Position numbers and translations under genes: made by a program. From Myxocyprinus asiaticus (taxonomy: Eukaryota; Chordata; Actinopteri; Cypriniformes; Catostomidae), in the NCBI RefSeq assembly GCF_019703515.2, contig NC_059347.1:21429001-21493000 (forward strand): a stretch of 64,000 nt of DNA, given 5' to 3'. A model generated the notes under the pieces. It ran no database searches. It had not been told where the DNA came from and worked only from the letters and a program-made list of their open reading frames with translations. Below are positions 34,725 to 45,721 of the stretch, piece by piece (within the stretch, counting starts at the first letter, position 1; each line of letters opens with the position of its first letter).

Positions 34725-36209
34725 TGTGTATATGTATGTATATATATTGTATAAAATGCTATAAATATTTATAATATGTGTGTGAAACCAACATGGACAC
34801 AAAGATTACATTTCTTGAAACATGCGTTTTAAATTTTCTCCTTTTTTTATCACCTCAGGCAACCATATTTGTCAATGACACTGTATAATGCTAATTATAA
34901 TTACTACTTTTTTATATTTAACAACTTCTGTGAATATATTTCTCCCAAAACTATAAGAACGCGAGCGCACACACAAAAGCAACAAACATTATACACATCA
35001 TTCCAAGGAGATCCAAGCTCCAGTTGACACTTGTGCCTCCATCTATGCAGTGAAGTGTAAATCAAACAAAGGGGGAGGTTGTCCTAATGAGCTAGGGATG
35101 AATTTTTAACTAAAGCGCATGCTGATGGTAGCAGAGTGATCGATTTACTGTGCTTTCTCTTTTGTCTCTGCTTATTTGCTCTCCCCTCTGATGTTCAGTG
35201 GCCCATTCTTTCTTATCACACTGCCAACCAGAGGCATCAGGCCCACCGCGTGTCTGTCATCATGTCAGTGCAGGGGTTCGAATAAAATCCAGGTTTGAAT
35301 TAAATGATGGCAGCACCAGATTTTAAGAGCGCCGTCAGGTTCATTTATTTCCTGGTTTGACCTTGGTGCAGCACCCTTTAGAAGAGCAATAGGCAGCTCA
35401 TGCTGTTTTTCATTTTGCCTCACTCTGTCATTTTGCCCCCTTCTGCATCTCTCCCCAGCCTGTGCTGTCAGTGTTTCCAAAGACGCAACACACAATAATG
35501 GTGACATCTCTGACTAATGTTCATGGCTGCATCTCATACTCTTCAGGATTTACTTTTTTGTTATCTCTGATTCACAGTCATCCGAAAAGAATACCTCCTG
35601 ACCTTGAATCAGCCAAAGCGTTTTAGTGCATCATTCTTTGGTGAATGATTGTTTTTTTTAAATAATAAAAAAAGCTTCTAGAAAGCTTTATCTCTTCCAC
35701 CAATTTTTGCTCTGCCTTTCCTAACCCTAAAGATAAATATGGATGTTGATAACTACAGCATTTCTATAGAGTCATAGGGAATTTCTAAGCTGAGAACAAA
35801 GAAAGCAGTGCAGCTTAACACCCATCTGTAAGGCCATTACACACCTGACACCAAACGGATTTCCTTCATTTCCATGCAGACAAAATTACTTTTGACCTAT
35901 CTGACCCTTTTAAGGACCTCCATCTACCATTTGTATTGTGCTGGAGATGTATTGATCTACATCACATGGTAAAATTGGCTGTGGTTCAGTCAAGAAAGCC
36001 ACAGTGGTATAAAGAGTTCAGATAGCCTTGGGCAATTTATTCATATTGATCAAAGGGCATGGTGAAGAGCTTGCTTTTGTTTTTGCACCTTTCAAGTTAA
36101 GCTCAAGTCTATCAAACAGCCCCCTTTCTCCCATTGTTTCTACTGTATCTCATTGAGCAGCCATTTTATATTGATGAAGATACAGAGAGAGATACAACCT
36201 AATCAACAT
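34725..36209. other. Unassigned
   Basis: No reading frame with a domain. A minus frame 35507-35265 is likely chance. Nothing repetitive could be fixed. Confidence 0.4.
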
Positions 36210-37140
36210 TAAAGGGATTGTTCACCCAAAAATGAAAATTCTCTCATTATTTACTCACCCTCATGATATCCCAGGTGGATATGACTTTCTTTCTTCACCA
36301 GAACACATTTGAAGAAAAATAGAAAAATATCTTAGCTCAGTAGGTCCTTAAAATGCAAGTGAATGGAGATTTCTCTTTTAAAGCTCCAAAAATCACAGAC
36401 AGTTAGCATAAACGTCATCGATCTGACTCCAGCAGTTAAATTAATGTCTTCTTAAGCCACGCGATCGCTTTTGGTGCAAAAAACATAAATATTTAAGTAC
36501 TTTTTTTAAAACTCTAAATCATGCTTCCATTCTGCAGCAGTAAACGTGTGTGACATAATTGCATTGGCATTTGAAACGCAAGAACTGAGGCACGTGCGTC
36601 ACTGTAGGAAGAGCAGTGCTGTTTACAAGTGAGGAGGAACTATGTACAGTAGCTAGGTTGATTTTGGTTTAGATCTGTATTTATCTGTTTCTTTACTCAC
36701 AATAGTGCATTTGTGTGCTCATCCTCGATGTCTTAACCGAGTGGAGAATGTGAGATTACCTCTGTATCATGGTAACTAGAATACGTCACACGAGAGACCG
36801 CGTGATCTCCACCCTCATGTGAAGCTTACCGTAAGCAATGATTTAGAGTTAAAAAGTACTTACATATTGATATTTTTCGTGTCAAAAGCAGTCGTATCAC
36901 TTTAGAAGACATCAGTTTAACAGCTGGAGTCGTATTGATAAAGTTTATGCCGACTGTCTGTGATTTTTGGAGCTTCAAAAGATAAATCTCCATTCACTTG
37001 CATTTTAAGGACCTACTGAGCTAAGATATTTTTCTTCAAATGTGTTCAGGTGCGAAAAGAAAGTCATACACACCTGGGATATCATGAGGTTGAGTAAATA
37101 ATGAGAGAATTTTCATTTTGGTGTGAACTATCCCTTTTAG
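36210..37140. repeat. Cyprinid-type MITE, copy 6, long form
   Basis: The left end is AAAGGGATTGTTCACCC then AAAAATGAAAATTCTC; the right end is GAGAATTTTCATTTTGG then GTGAACTATCCCTTT. Long inner inverted arms pair 36212-36480 with 36870-37135 (for example AAATGCAAGTGAATGGAGAT against ATCTCCATTCACTTGCATTT), so the copy could fold into a hairpin with a 400-bp loop. Confidence 0.85.
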
Positions 37141-38200
37141 TTGAATTGTTTGCCAGTTTTTTTTTTTTTTTTTTTTTTTTTTGTTCTTCAAATTAGAACT
37201 GTGGAGGTAAAAACGAACATATTCACAATGTGTCCATGATGGTGCTGAGCATATGTTGACAAGTTTGGGAGGTGCTATTTCAGCAATAATGAATCACACA
37301 TTTAAATAGAAAATTCCTATTTGTGAAATCATATTGTTTTCACAAGATGTATTGCAATTGTTCTATAGCAAACTATACCACCATTCCAAAGGACATCTGT
37401 GTCAACAACTAAAACATTAGGCCTGTAGAAAGTCTGTAGAAATATAGTCTGTACGTCTGTGTGAAATGGGGAAGTGGTTTGTACACAGCCTTATCGTCTG
37501 TGTCTTCACTTGACACATATGTCATTAGTTAATTCATCTTACAGATAGATGTACTTGAGTTGCACAGAAACCTCTACTACACTGCCAGGAATAAAGAATG
37601 AGTCAAGGTGAGGATGTCATTATGGGAGTATTATATCTGCAGATAGGCTGCGGTGAACTTGTCAGGATATATAATGCACGCAAGAGGACTCCTCTGACAC
37701 ACCCCGGTCTCATCATATTTCCTAAGACTATTCCGGATATCCCACTGACTGGCAAGAGAGTCTGCATTTGGGATGACTTACACATACAGTGCAATTGAGC
37801 ATCTTCTGCCTGTCTAAGATGAATAGAGACTGTAAGGTCATAGAGACTCTCCGATACTGCCATAGGACATCCTTCAAAATTAAGTGAGAAAGACACAGTC
37901 TTCTGTTCTTTAATTTAATTGAAAGGTCACCAGTTATGTAGCAGCAGCTATCCTATAATTAGCTCCCTTGTATAATTATTAACCCATTTAAATGACTGCT
38001 TTGACCCAACAATGACATGCTAGCATGGTGGCTGACATGTACCACACGTGTCACAAAGTGCATTTATTTTTGTAGTAGCAGTGATGGAAATCTTTATCAC
38101 ATTCTTCACTGTTGTCCAAAAGAGGCAGTTATTGTCAGAACTACTGACTATACAGCCTGATTTCAGTACCATACACAGCTATACGTACATAATATTTAAA
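37141..38200. other. Unassigned
   Basis: A T-run lies at 37157-37181. Frames at 37598-37798 and 37896-37603 overlap on opposite strands without domains. Confidence 0.4.
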
Positions 38201-38205
38201 CATAC

Positions 38206-38382
38206 TGTGACAAGGAGGAGGGCATGGCCCAGCCGTGATGATGCACGGCTGGCGCTGAATCAACTGATCAGCGGGAGAGCGAAATAAATGGGAGCCGGAG
38301 GCGCCAGATTGAGAGAGAGAGACGCAACGAGGCCGCCAACTGTGCATCGTCACGGCCCGGCCACGCCCTCCTCCTCATCACA
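38206..38382. repeat. Palindromic LTR fragment with LTR starts at both ends
   Basis: The left edge is TGTGACAAGGAGGAGGGCATGG; the right edge, inverted, is TGTGATGAGGAGGAGGGCGTGG. Both are U3 starts of the Gypsy LTR family also seen at 60562-60729 and 63112-63276 (shared words GCTGAATCAACTGATCAGC and GGGAGCCGGAG). The flanks CATAC and CTTAC differ at one base, a possible mutated target duplication. Confidence 0.7.
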
Positions 38383-39351
38383 CTTACATATCTGTATGTT
38401 TGTAAGACATGGAAACTAATGTAGGGCCTTGGCCCACTTAAAATGGCAGCAGAGACCGCATGGCCCTTTGTTCTATGGTCAAAAGGAGAGACATTGAACT
38501 CAGTTTCCCAAGGTCCTTCACAAATTCACAACTGGATGCGAATTCCCGCCCATGGACCCAGGCTTAAACGCCATTGGTCGAGTGGCCTACGACCGATGAC
38601 GTCATCTCGTCAACAAAACCCGCGGACAGATGAATTTCGCTCTCTCTGTGCTAAGCTCTGCCTGGCTCTAAAGGTACATCTGTACTGTGCACGTACTGAA
38701 GGAGTTTTCCCTCCGTTTGGACTGAGAACAAAGTGACCACGTTTTTCTAACCTCGCCATTTGGCCACGGTAGAGTAAGATTAACTTAGCTTTGTTCAAGT
38801 CTTATAGTATACTTATATCAACCGGTTCAGTTTCACTGTAAAGCAACAGTGAATTCATTTTGAAAAACGGAAAGGCGACCAGTTTCCCTTCTCCCTCTTT
38901 TTCATTCAACGTTGACTATCTGCATTCTTCCCCACCGCTGGATCCGAAGAATAAAGCAGAGACGCGTCTTTCCGCTGACGAGCGTAAGACAAGGAACCAT
39001 CCAGACCGTTTCTCCTGACCGCTCAATGCAACAGGAATTCCAACGGACAAACCTACTGAAATCACACAGGATTTCCCAAGTAAGGCTTGATATCTGGGCA
39101 GATTTAGTTTAGAAACTGTGACTTTTCTTGTGAATCTAAATCGTATTTTTGATTCTAAATGCTGATGTTTTGAATATATATATATATTTGTATGTTAAAC
39201 TCTGCTCGCTGTTTCAAGTGGGGATATTTGTTTTAGTTTCTTTTGGGGTTACGTTTGTTTTGTTGAGTGATTTGAACTAGTAATTCAGTCCCGCTGTTAC
39301 GAGCGGTTACCCTTAACTAAACTGCATGCATTCTTCCTCGCTCCCGCTCGC

Positions 39352-39561
39352 TCTCACTCTCTCTCTCTCATTGATATTCATTGAGTGAGCGGCGCCTCAG
39401 TTCGTGTTCGACTCAGGCTGGTGAACCAAATTCTCCCGCCTGTTTCGTCAGTTCCTTTGTGTGTCCGCTCATTTCCACCCGCACGTGGGATCAGCTCCAT
39501 TTTGGACTTAACCCTCCATTCTGAACCTGATCCTCCATTTTGATTCCTTGGTTACCACACC

Positions 39562-39599
<38 letters not shown>

Positions 39600-39675
39600 C
39601 ATATAGCTCCACTGTTAGCTTAGGATATCATTGATTTTAACTGGATTATATTCGGAGAGTATTGGCTGTGTTCAC
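39352..39675. repeat. Direct repeat unit R1
   Basis: Starts with a CT-rich tract and ATTGATATTCATTGAGTG, contains a (CA)n stretch (39566-39596), and ends TATTGGCTGTGTTCACT. It is the first of three copies; the envelope-like frame begins at its last bases. Confidence 0.9.
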
Positions 39676-41059
39676 TTCGCCGGCACATGCGGCCATTGGT
39701 TCCCTGTTCTCCATCGGCCTTTCGGCTGCCAACTCCGTCAGTCTCGGTACACTCCAAAGACAAATGGGTGAACTTAACGATGAAATGCCAGAAATCCAAG
39801 AGAGACTCCTATTACAACAAGAACAGTTACAAGATCTGGGTAAAACCCTACAGGGTATCATACTCACTGTGAACATGCACTCAGCAATCCTAAATAACAC
39901 TTTGCATGCTCTGGATGCCTTGTCAGAAGTGGTGAAGTCAGACATAACATATGTACGAATGGTTAGAGATCTAATGCATGACCTTGTAAGGGAAATTAGC
40001 ATGTCAGTTAACAGCCTGAGTGGGGGAAAGATCCCATCCTACCTAGTTCCCCTAAACATGGTTGAACAAATCCTTAGATCGGCCACTACCACTGTTGTGC
40101 AAACTACTCAGATACATCTGGCATACAGCCTTGGCAGTGCTATACCCATCCATGTAAACCCTCAGAACCTAGAGATAGGATTTATCCTCAACTTACCCAT
40201 TATAGAGAAACAGAACATTTACCGACTGAAATCCATATTGAACGTTGGGTTTTGGAAGAATAATGTACATGTACATATCAAAACACCACCGGTGCTTGCC
40301 TACCACGATGATGACCCCTCTCTCTACCTTATTCCCAATCTGAGCATGTGTACGAACACCAAGGACATACATTGGGTTTGCCCCAGCAACCCCTTTATCA
40401 GAGATATAACCAACCACCTGTGCGGTCTGAGGGCTGACACCCCAGAGCAACAATGCCAGGCTAGTATGTCTATTAAAGACGAAGGGACAGAATCTAAGGT
40501 AGAAAGAGCTGGTAGTCGATGGCTGGTCAGTACCCCTGCCACCGAGATTCTAATGTCATACGACCGTCATGACACAAACACTAAGTTAACAATCCCAAAC
40601 CAAACGGTGTTCTTGAAGGTCCCACAAGGGGCCACGGTACATACAGCCGATATTGTCCTCCACCATCTCAGTCCAGAGAGACATGATTCAGAGATTGAGA
40701 TGATGGACGCATTCAGAGGCCACAACCTCACTATTGACGACACCCTTCAACAACAGCTTCTAGCTGAAGGGACCAAATTAGTAAAGTTCAGTCTCAAATC
40801 GACTGGGCTCACGACTACGTTTTTCAATCGTATAGGAAAATTATCGGCTTATCAAGAACACTCCATCAGTTTGACTGCCCTTGGGCTCCTCCTTAGTGGT
40901 TGGATCATCACGGCAGGTATCGCATACGCTATGTACAGACACATTCAAACACTACACACTAGACTGGATGCATTGACACTCATTCCACAGCGTTTCAAGC
41001 TCCTGTCTACCCCTCTACCACTAACTGCTCCTAACTCTGCCCCGGAACAGTTATTTTAA
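39662..41059 (+). CDS. Envelope-like class I fusion protein frame, 5' truncated
   Basis: A 465-codon frame without a stop. Near its start (residues about 8-25) is a Gly/Ala-rich apolar segment like a fusion peptide, followed by a long helix-prone region with Leu/Gln spacing (about 28-75). Central Cys residues cluster around residues 225-265. A single membrane segment lies near residues 402-425 (LTALGLLLSGWIITAGIAYA), with a 40-residue tail. The order matches transmembrane subunits of retroelement envelopes, and the general pattern recalls the F-like envelopes of insect errantiviruses and baculoviruses; that is inference. The surface subunit, signal peptide and cleavage site are missing. The frame opens at a TTG within repeat R1; the first ATG lies about 35 codons in. 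Whether it is expressed is unknown. Confidence 0.6.
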   Translation: MAVFTSPAHAAIGSLFSIGLSAANSVSLGTLQRQMGELNDEMPEIQERLLLQQEQLQDLGKTLQGIILTVNMHSAILNNTLHALDALSEVVKSDITYVRMVRDLMHDLVREISMSVNSLSGGKIPSYLVPLNMVEQILRSATTTVVQTTQIHLAYSLGSAIPIHVNPQNLEIGFILNLPIIEKQNIYRLKSILNVGFWKNNVHVHIKTPPVLAYHDDDPSLYLIPNLSMCTNTKDIHWVCPSNPFIRDITNHLCGLRADTPEQQCQASMSIKDEGTESKVERAGSRWLVSTPATEILMSYDRHDTNTKLTIPNQTVFLKVPQGATVHTADIVLHHLSPERHDSEIEMMDAFRGHNLTIDDTLQQQLLAEGTKLVKFSLKSTGLTTTFFNRIGKLSAYQEHSISLTALGLLLSGWIITAGIAYAMYRHIQTLHTRLDALTLIPQRFKLLSTPLPLTAPNSAPEQLF

Positions 41060-41257
41060 CTAACAATCTTTCCCTTTTTCCTTTTCATAATCATTGAAAA
41101 CTCAGGGATAACAAAGGGTTGTTGCAATGTTTGATGTGTTTTACCAATGTGAAGTGCTGTTTTGATAGAAATTATGTTAGCTAGCCTAGTTAGAATTCAT
41201 CTGCCCAGATGTTACCTACTATGACTGCCCAGGTATCAAAAGCCTTTATGAACTTTA

Positions 41258-41473
41258 TCTCACTCTCTCTCTCTCATTGATATTCATTGAGTGAGCGGCG
41301 CCTCAGTTCGTGTTCGACTCAGGCTGGTGAACCAAATTCTCCCGCCTGTTTCGTCAGTTCCTTTGTGTGTCCGCTCATTTCCATTCGCACATGGGATCAG
41401 CTCCATTTTGGACTTAACCCTCCATTCTGAACCTGATCCTCCATTTTTTTTTTATTCCTTTGTTACCACACCT

Positions 41474-41511
<38 letters not shown>

Positions 41512-41591
41512 TTATATAGCTCCACTGTTAGCTTAGGATATCATTGATTTTATTTTTGGATTATATTCAGATAGTATTGGCTGTGTTCACT
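41258..41591. repeat. Direct repeat unit R2
   Basis: Nearly identical to R1 over its whole length, including the CT start, the (CA)n stretch and the end TATTGGCTGTGTTCACT. It lies 199 bp after the envelope-like frame. Confidence 0.9.
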
Positions 41592-41835
41592 GGCTGGCCG
41601 CCAAATTCTCCCGCCTGTTCCGTCAGTCCCTTAGTGTGTCCGCTCATTTCCACCCGCACGTGGTATTAGCTCCATTTTGGATTTAACCCTCCATTTTGAA
41701 CCTGATCCTCCATTTTGATTCCTTGGTTACCACACCGGGACACACACACACACACTAGCATATAGCTCCACTGTTAGCTTAGGATTTCATTGATTTTAAC
41801 TGGATTATATTCAGATAGTATTGGCTGTGTTCACT
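41592..41835. repeat. Direct repeat unit R3 (5' shortened)
   Basis: Tandem to R2. Begins at CCAAATTCTCCCGCCTG inside the unit and ends with the same TATTGGCTGTGTTCACT. The (CA)n stretch is shorter. It is followed by TTTATAATAAATC, a polyadenylation-like signal. Confidence 0.9.
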
Positions 41836-42140
41836 ACTGCTTGTTTATAATAAATCTTGTTATATTATAAGTACTCCTGTTTGTTTTTGTTTGAATGTTG
41901 TGTTGAAGCCAACCTCTGCCACGTGAAGAACTCCCAAGCTACCTCAGAGTACTATTATGTTGTTGGTATTAGAAACTAACTGTAACTAGATTACTGTTGG
42001 ATTTGCGTATCAAAATAATTGAACTAGGTTTCCCCTTTGATTATTTTGATTAACAATTAAGATACTCAACCTACAGGGTAGATTTTATTCTATGAGACTC
42101 AGTCAGTAACTTGCTATCATTTTTCTCTTTTCAAAGAGTG

Positions 42141-45100
42141 GTGCCCCGAGAATAGAGTTTAATGAATTAAATTCTATTTAATTACTATTTAGCTACTGGA
42201 TTATTCCATAATTAATAACAATTAATTATTGATCATTTCTGGAGAATGGTTTGTTAAATTCTATTTAGTTATTTAATTGTTATTTGATTTTTCCATAATT
42301 AATAACAATTAATTATCGATTATTTCTGATAGTAAAACTGATTTAAACAACCAGTAGCACCTACACTAACAATATGGATGTTTTGACAGCATCTAAAGCG
42401 TAAAAACATTTTTACATATTTACTGCTTTAGAAACGTAATCCATATTTGCAAATCCATTATAAATATATTTGGACATTATAATGGGGTCTGTTTCTCTGT
42501 CCTTCCGGGGGTGGGGTGCCCATAAGTGTTTCTCTGTCTGGTGACTGTACCGCCATCTCAGAAGAGCTGCCGAAACGCAAGAGTTGCTGCCGGTACTGTG
42601 AAGTAATTTTTTTTGTCATTACTTCTTACTGGTGCATACTAGCTCGCTTTGCGCATTGGTTGTAACACTTCTTGATGCTGCAATTTTTCAGTTTTAAATC
42701 AGTGCGGGATGTGACTTACGGCTGCTATGGCAGATGAAAACAAAGATCGCTTAATAAAAGGCTTGAATTTGTGTTTATTCCTCACACAGAGCTCTCTGAA
42801 AACTTGGGTATTGCGCAATGTCAAATTAGGTAAATGCATCAAATGTGTTAAATAAATGTGATGGCATTAAACATTTAGTTAATCTTATTGATTATAAATT
42901 TATTAAAATAACCAATTAATTCCATGAATTCAATATTCATGGTTTCAATAAGGATGCATAAACATTTGTACATCTTTAAAGTTAATACATAAAATTATTA
43001 TGCTTTGCATGCTGCCAATACGTCAGTATTGTATGGATCTGTGTCTATGCAAACGTAAGCAAATGTAAGATTGCTTGAACTCACTATACGTAAGAATTAA
43101 TTCTGCATGTAACAGCACCCTTTCTTCTTTATTCCAAGGCTGTGTTTGGAATGTAATACTAGCTTACTACTTACTGAATACTTACTGAATATATATACCG
43201 TATTTTGCTTATTATTTTTTTAATTGTAAGTGAAACTTTAGGCATTATTCCATTTATAAACGTTGTACAGTCACATGACCTCATCCTGTTACATGTTTAA
43301 TCAATTGAGCGGCATCCAGTTATCATCTTGGACATACCATTAAATAAAATAAAAATAAAAAAAATAGCATTTTTAATCCAATTTTGTCTAAAAATGTCTT
43401 AACATTTGGCAGTCTGATAAAAGATCAGACTGATCTCACAGTGAAATCAGAAACAGTAGGTTGACTTTCCTTTAGCTAAAATTGGTCTGTGCATCCAGAA
43501 TTTCAAAACACTGCCCTCAGTGGCCAAAGTGGTAGGTGTTATTGGGTGTATGGGCACAGGAGATCCTCATTTTCTGAGTGAAATGTCCATGGAGGGGCGC
43601 CAAATGCGAGTTGTTTTCAGCTGTACAGAATGTAATACTGTGAAGAGGAAAGCATATTTTATAAACTGAACCCCCAAACATATACTTAACCATCAATGGA
43701 TTAAAAAAAAAAAACATTACAGGGGAAATCGCAACCTCTGAATCACACTCGTCACTGATTATGCAAATGTGATTATTTCCTGGTTTCATCACGTTATCCG
43801 AACCCAGGTCTCACATGCTGTTGAAGCAACACACTTCCAGTCACACCACAAGGGAAGGTAAACACACTTGAGCCGATGCAAAAATGTCTGATGGGAGATG
43901 GTGCTTGTCAGTGAGTCGGCATAATGTGTCATAATTCATCACAATATTCCATGATACAGTAAGTTCTATTCTATTCTGCCCATTTGGGCAAATGCATTAG
44001 GTCATCTTGTTATTCTATGCATATAAAATTTGCATACTGTGCACAGTAGGCTATACATAATATATACTACAGCAATAGTAAGAGTAGTGTGGTAGAATGG
44101 TAGTATGCTATTGCAGGTGCCAGTCCAAGAGTTGATGGGGCTGCTGTAGCTCAGTGGGTCACAGTGGGTTCACACCTGAGACATCCAAAGATGTTGATTG
44201 GTTCTGAAATCCATTCTCTTCCACTAAGCATTGCCATTATGCTCAGATTGTACACACTTTCCCTGCAGAAAAAAGGCATTTTCATTTTCTTAGTTTTTTC
44301 TTATTTTTGATTTTTTTTTAAGATACACATCAAAGCGTTTTTCAGTCATGACTCATATGGCATGACTCATCCCTCACCCTCCCAATTAAGAAAATTGTTA
44401 ACCATTCATTCACCACAGTGAAGTTCTGGATTTAATAATCTTCCTTTACGAGCAATGAGTATGGAAGTCTCAGTCTAGTCCCAATGCCACAAGTCAGTAT
44501 AGAGTGCTGTATTATTCAACGCATCATAGGGTCTGTGGTGCGGCATTCCAGAGTGGTAGCACAGATAAACTGACTGCACAGAGAGAAAGCAGACTTAGTT
44601 CCATCCTGTTGCTGAATACTTACTGAATATATATACCATATTTTGCTTATGTATAGCCTATTGTGCAAAATATATACATATTATTTACTTTGAATATTTT
44701 TAGTATTTTAAAAATTCAAGTATTGCAAAATAATTGCAAAATTCTGCAAAATTAGCTGCAAAAATAAAGGGCATCTTGTGGAGCACTTGCTTCTGTTTCA
44801 CACATGACAATAAAAGACTGAGCACAAGCTGGTCCTGAATAAATTATTTAATCAATTACAATAATGACAATTGTCCATGTGCACAATTTTATTTTTTACT
44901 CAGTGCTTGTGCACTGTGGGATTTAAATGTATCCATGTGGCTCGAGTGATTTGACTACATTCACCAAAATTTGTTTAGATCCATTTGATGATTCAGTGAC
45001 CGTTTCTGGTGATGCTAGAAGGTGGTGACAAATGAGTGTCTTGTGTGAAATTAGTTAATCACTGAATCAAAGATCAAAATAAAATTTTAATCCTTTAACA

Positions 45101-45271
45101 TTTTTATGTCTACAGACCTACAAAGAGACTATAGTAGAGCTTTTAAGCATTAAAAGAACAAAGCAAATCTATAATTTCCCTACAGTTTGTGAGATGCTGA
45201 GCATGACTTTTATCAAAAGACAACAATAATAGTCTTATAATAATTATAATGAGTTTCAATAACATCCGTAT
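42141..45271. other. About 3.1 kb without genes; small repeats
   Basis: 42150-42330 holds an imperfect tandem duplication of an AT-rich unit (TTAATAACAATTAATTAT occurs twice). The sequence CTTACTGAATATATATACC then ATATTTTGCTTAT occurs at about 43180 and again at about 44620. At 44143-44190 a stretch TGTAGCTCAGTGGG with a later GGTTCACACC resembles tRNA A and B boxes and may be an old SINE head. No coding frame is supported. Confidence 0.45.
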
Positions 45272-45289
45272 GTTCCCTATCTGTCACTC

Positions 45290-45471
45290 ACTCGATGTTG
45301 TGTCGATGTAGTGACACTAGGGGTCACTCTTGGGAGCCCGAGACACCTCTGGTCTTTGATAAAAGGCCAATGAAAATTGGCAAGTGGTATTTGCATGCCA
45401 CTCCCCCGGACATACGGGTATAAAAGGAGCTGGTATGCAAACACTCATTCAGATTTTCTCTTCGGAGCCGA
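45290..45471. repeat. DIRS left inverted terminal repeat
   Basis: Runs from GATGTTGTGTCGATG to TTCGGAGCCGA and is matched, inverted, by 50359-50537 with about 90 percent identity by eye. It carries the promoter motifs. Confidence 0.9.
45365..45426 (+). promoter_or_regulatory. DIRS promoter: CCAAT, octamer, TATA
   Basis: GGCCAATG (45365-45372), the octamer ATTTGCAT (45389-45396) and TATAAAAG (45419-45426) occur in order within the terminal repeat. All three are kept, apart from small changes, in the repeats at 50359-50537, 51440-51600 and 53780-53960, which supports function as the element's promoter. Confidence 0.65.
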
Positions 45472-45721
45472 ACGGTCTTGCTCATTGAGCTGAATTCTAC
45501 TGTTCATTCACCTCTGCTGGGTCTGACGGCGCATTTCAGCGGCTTCTCCCTCCTCTGCACTGGTGCACTGCAGAGAACGCTCCTGGGTGCTTCAGCAGAA
45601 AACAAGAGAGTATATTTTCTGAAAGAGCTTTTTTCCTCTAAAAGAGTATATATTTCTCTAAAAGAGCGGCACACACAGAACGTCTTTTTAAAGACGTGTC
45701 TTTTTAAAGATGTCTTTCTGA

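Larger units (their letters stand above)
38390..42140 (+). mobile_element. Remnant of an envelope-bearing LTR retroelement
   Basis: Upstream part: a promoter-like region with TGACGTCATC (about 38598) and an AATAAA at about 38951. Then comes a 324-bp unit R1, an envelope-like frame, two more copies of the unit (R2, R3), an AATAAA at about 41850, and a primer-binding-site-like TGGTGCCCCGAGAA at about 42132. No gag, protease, RT or integrase was seen. The limits are approximate and the arrangement may combine parts of more than one copy. Confidence 0.5.
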
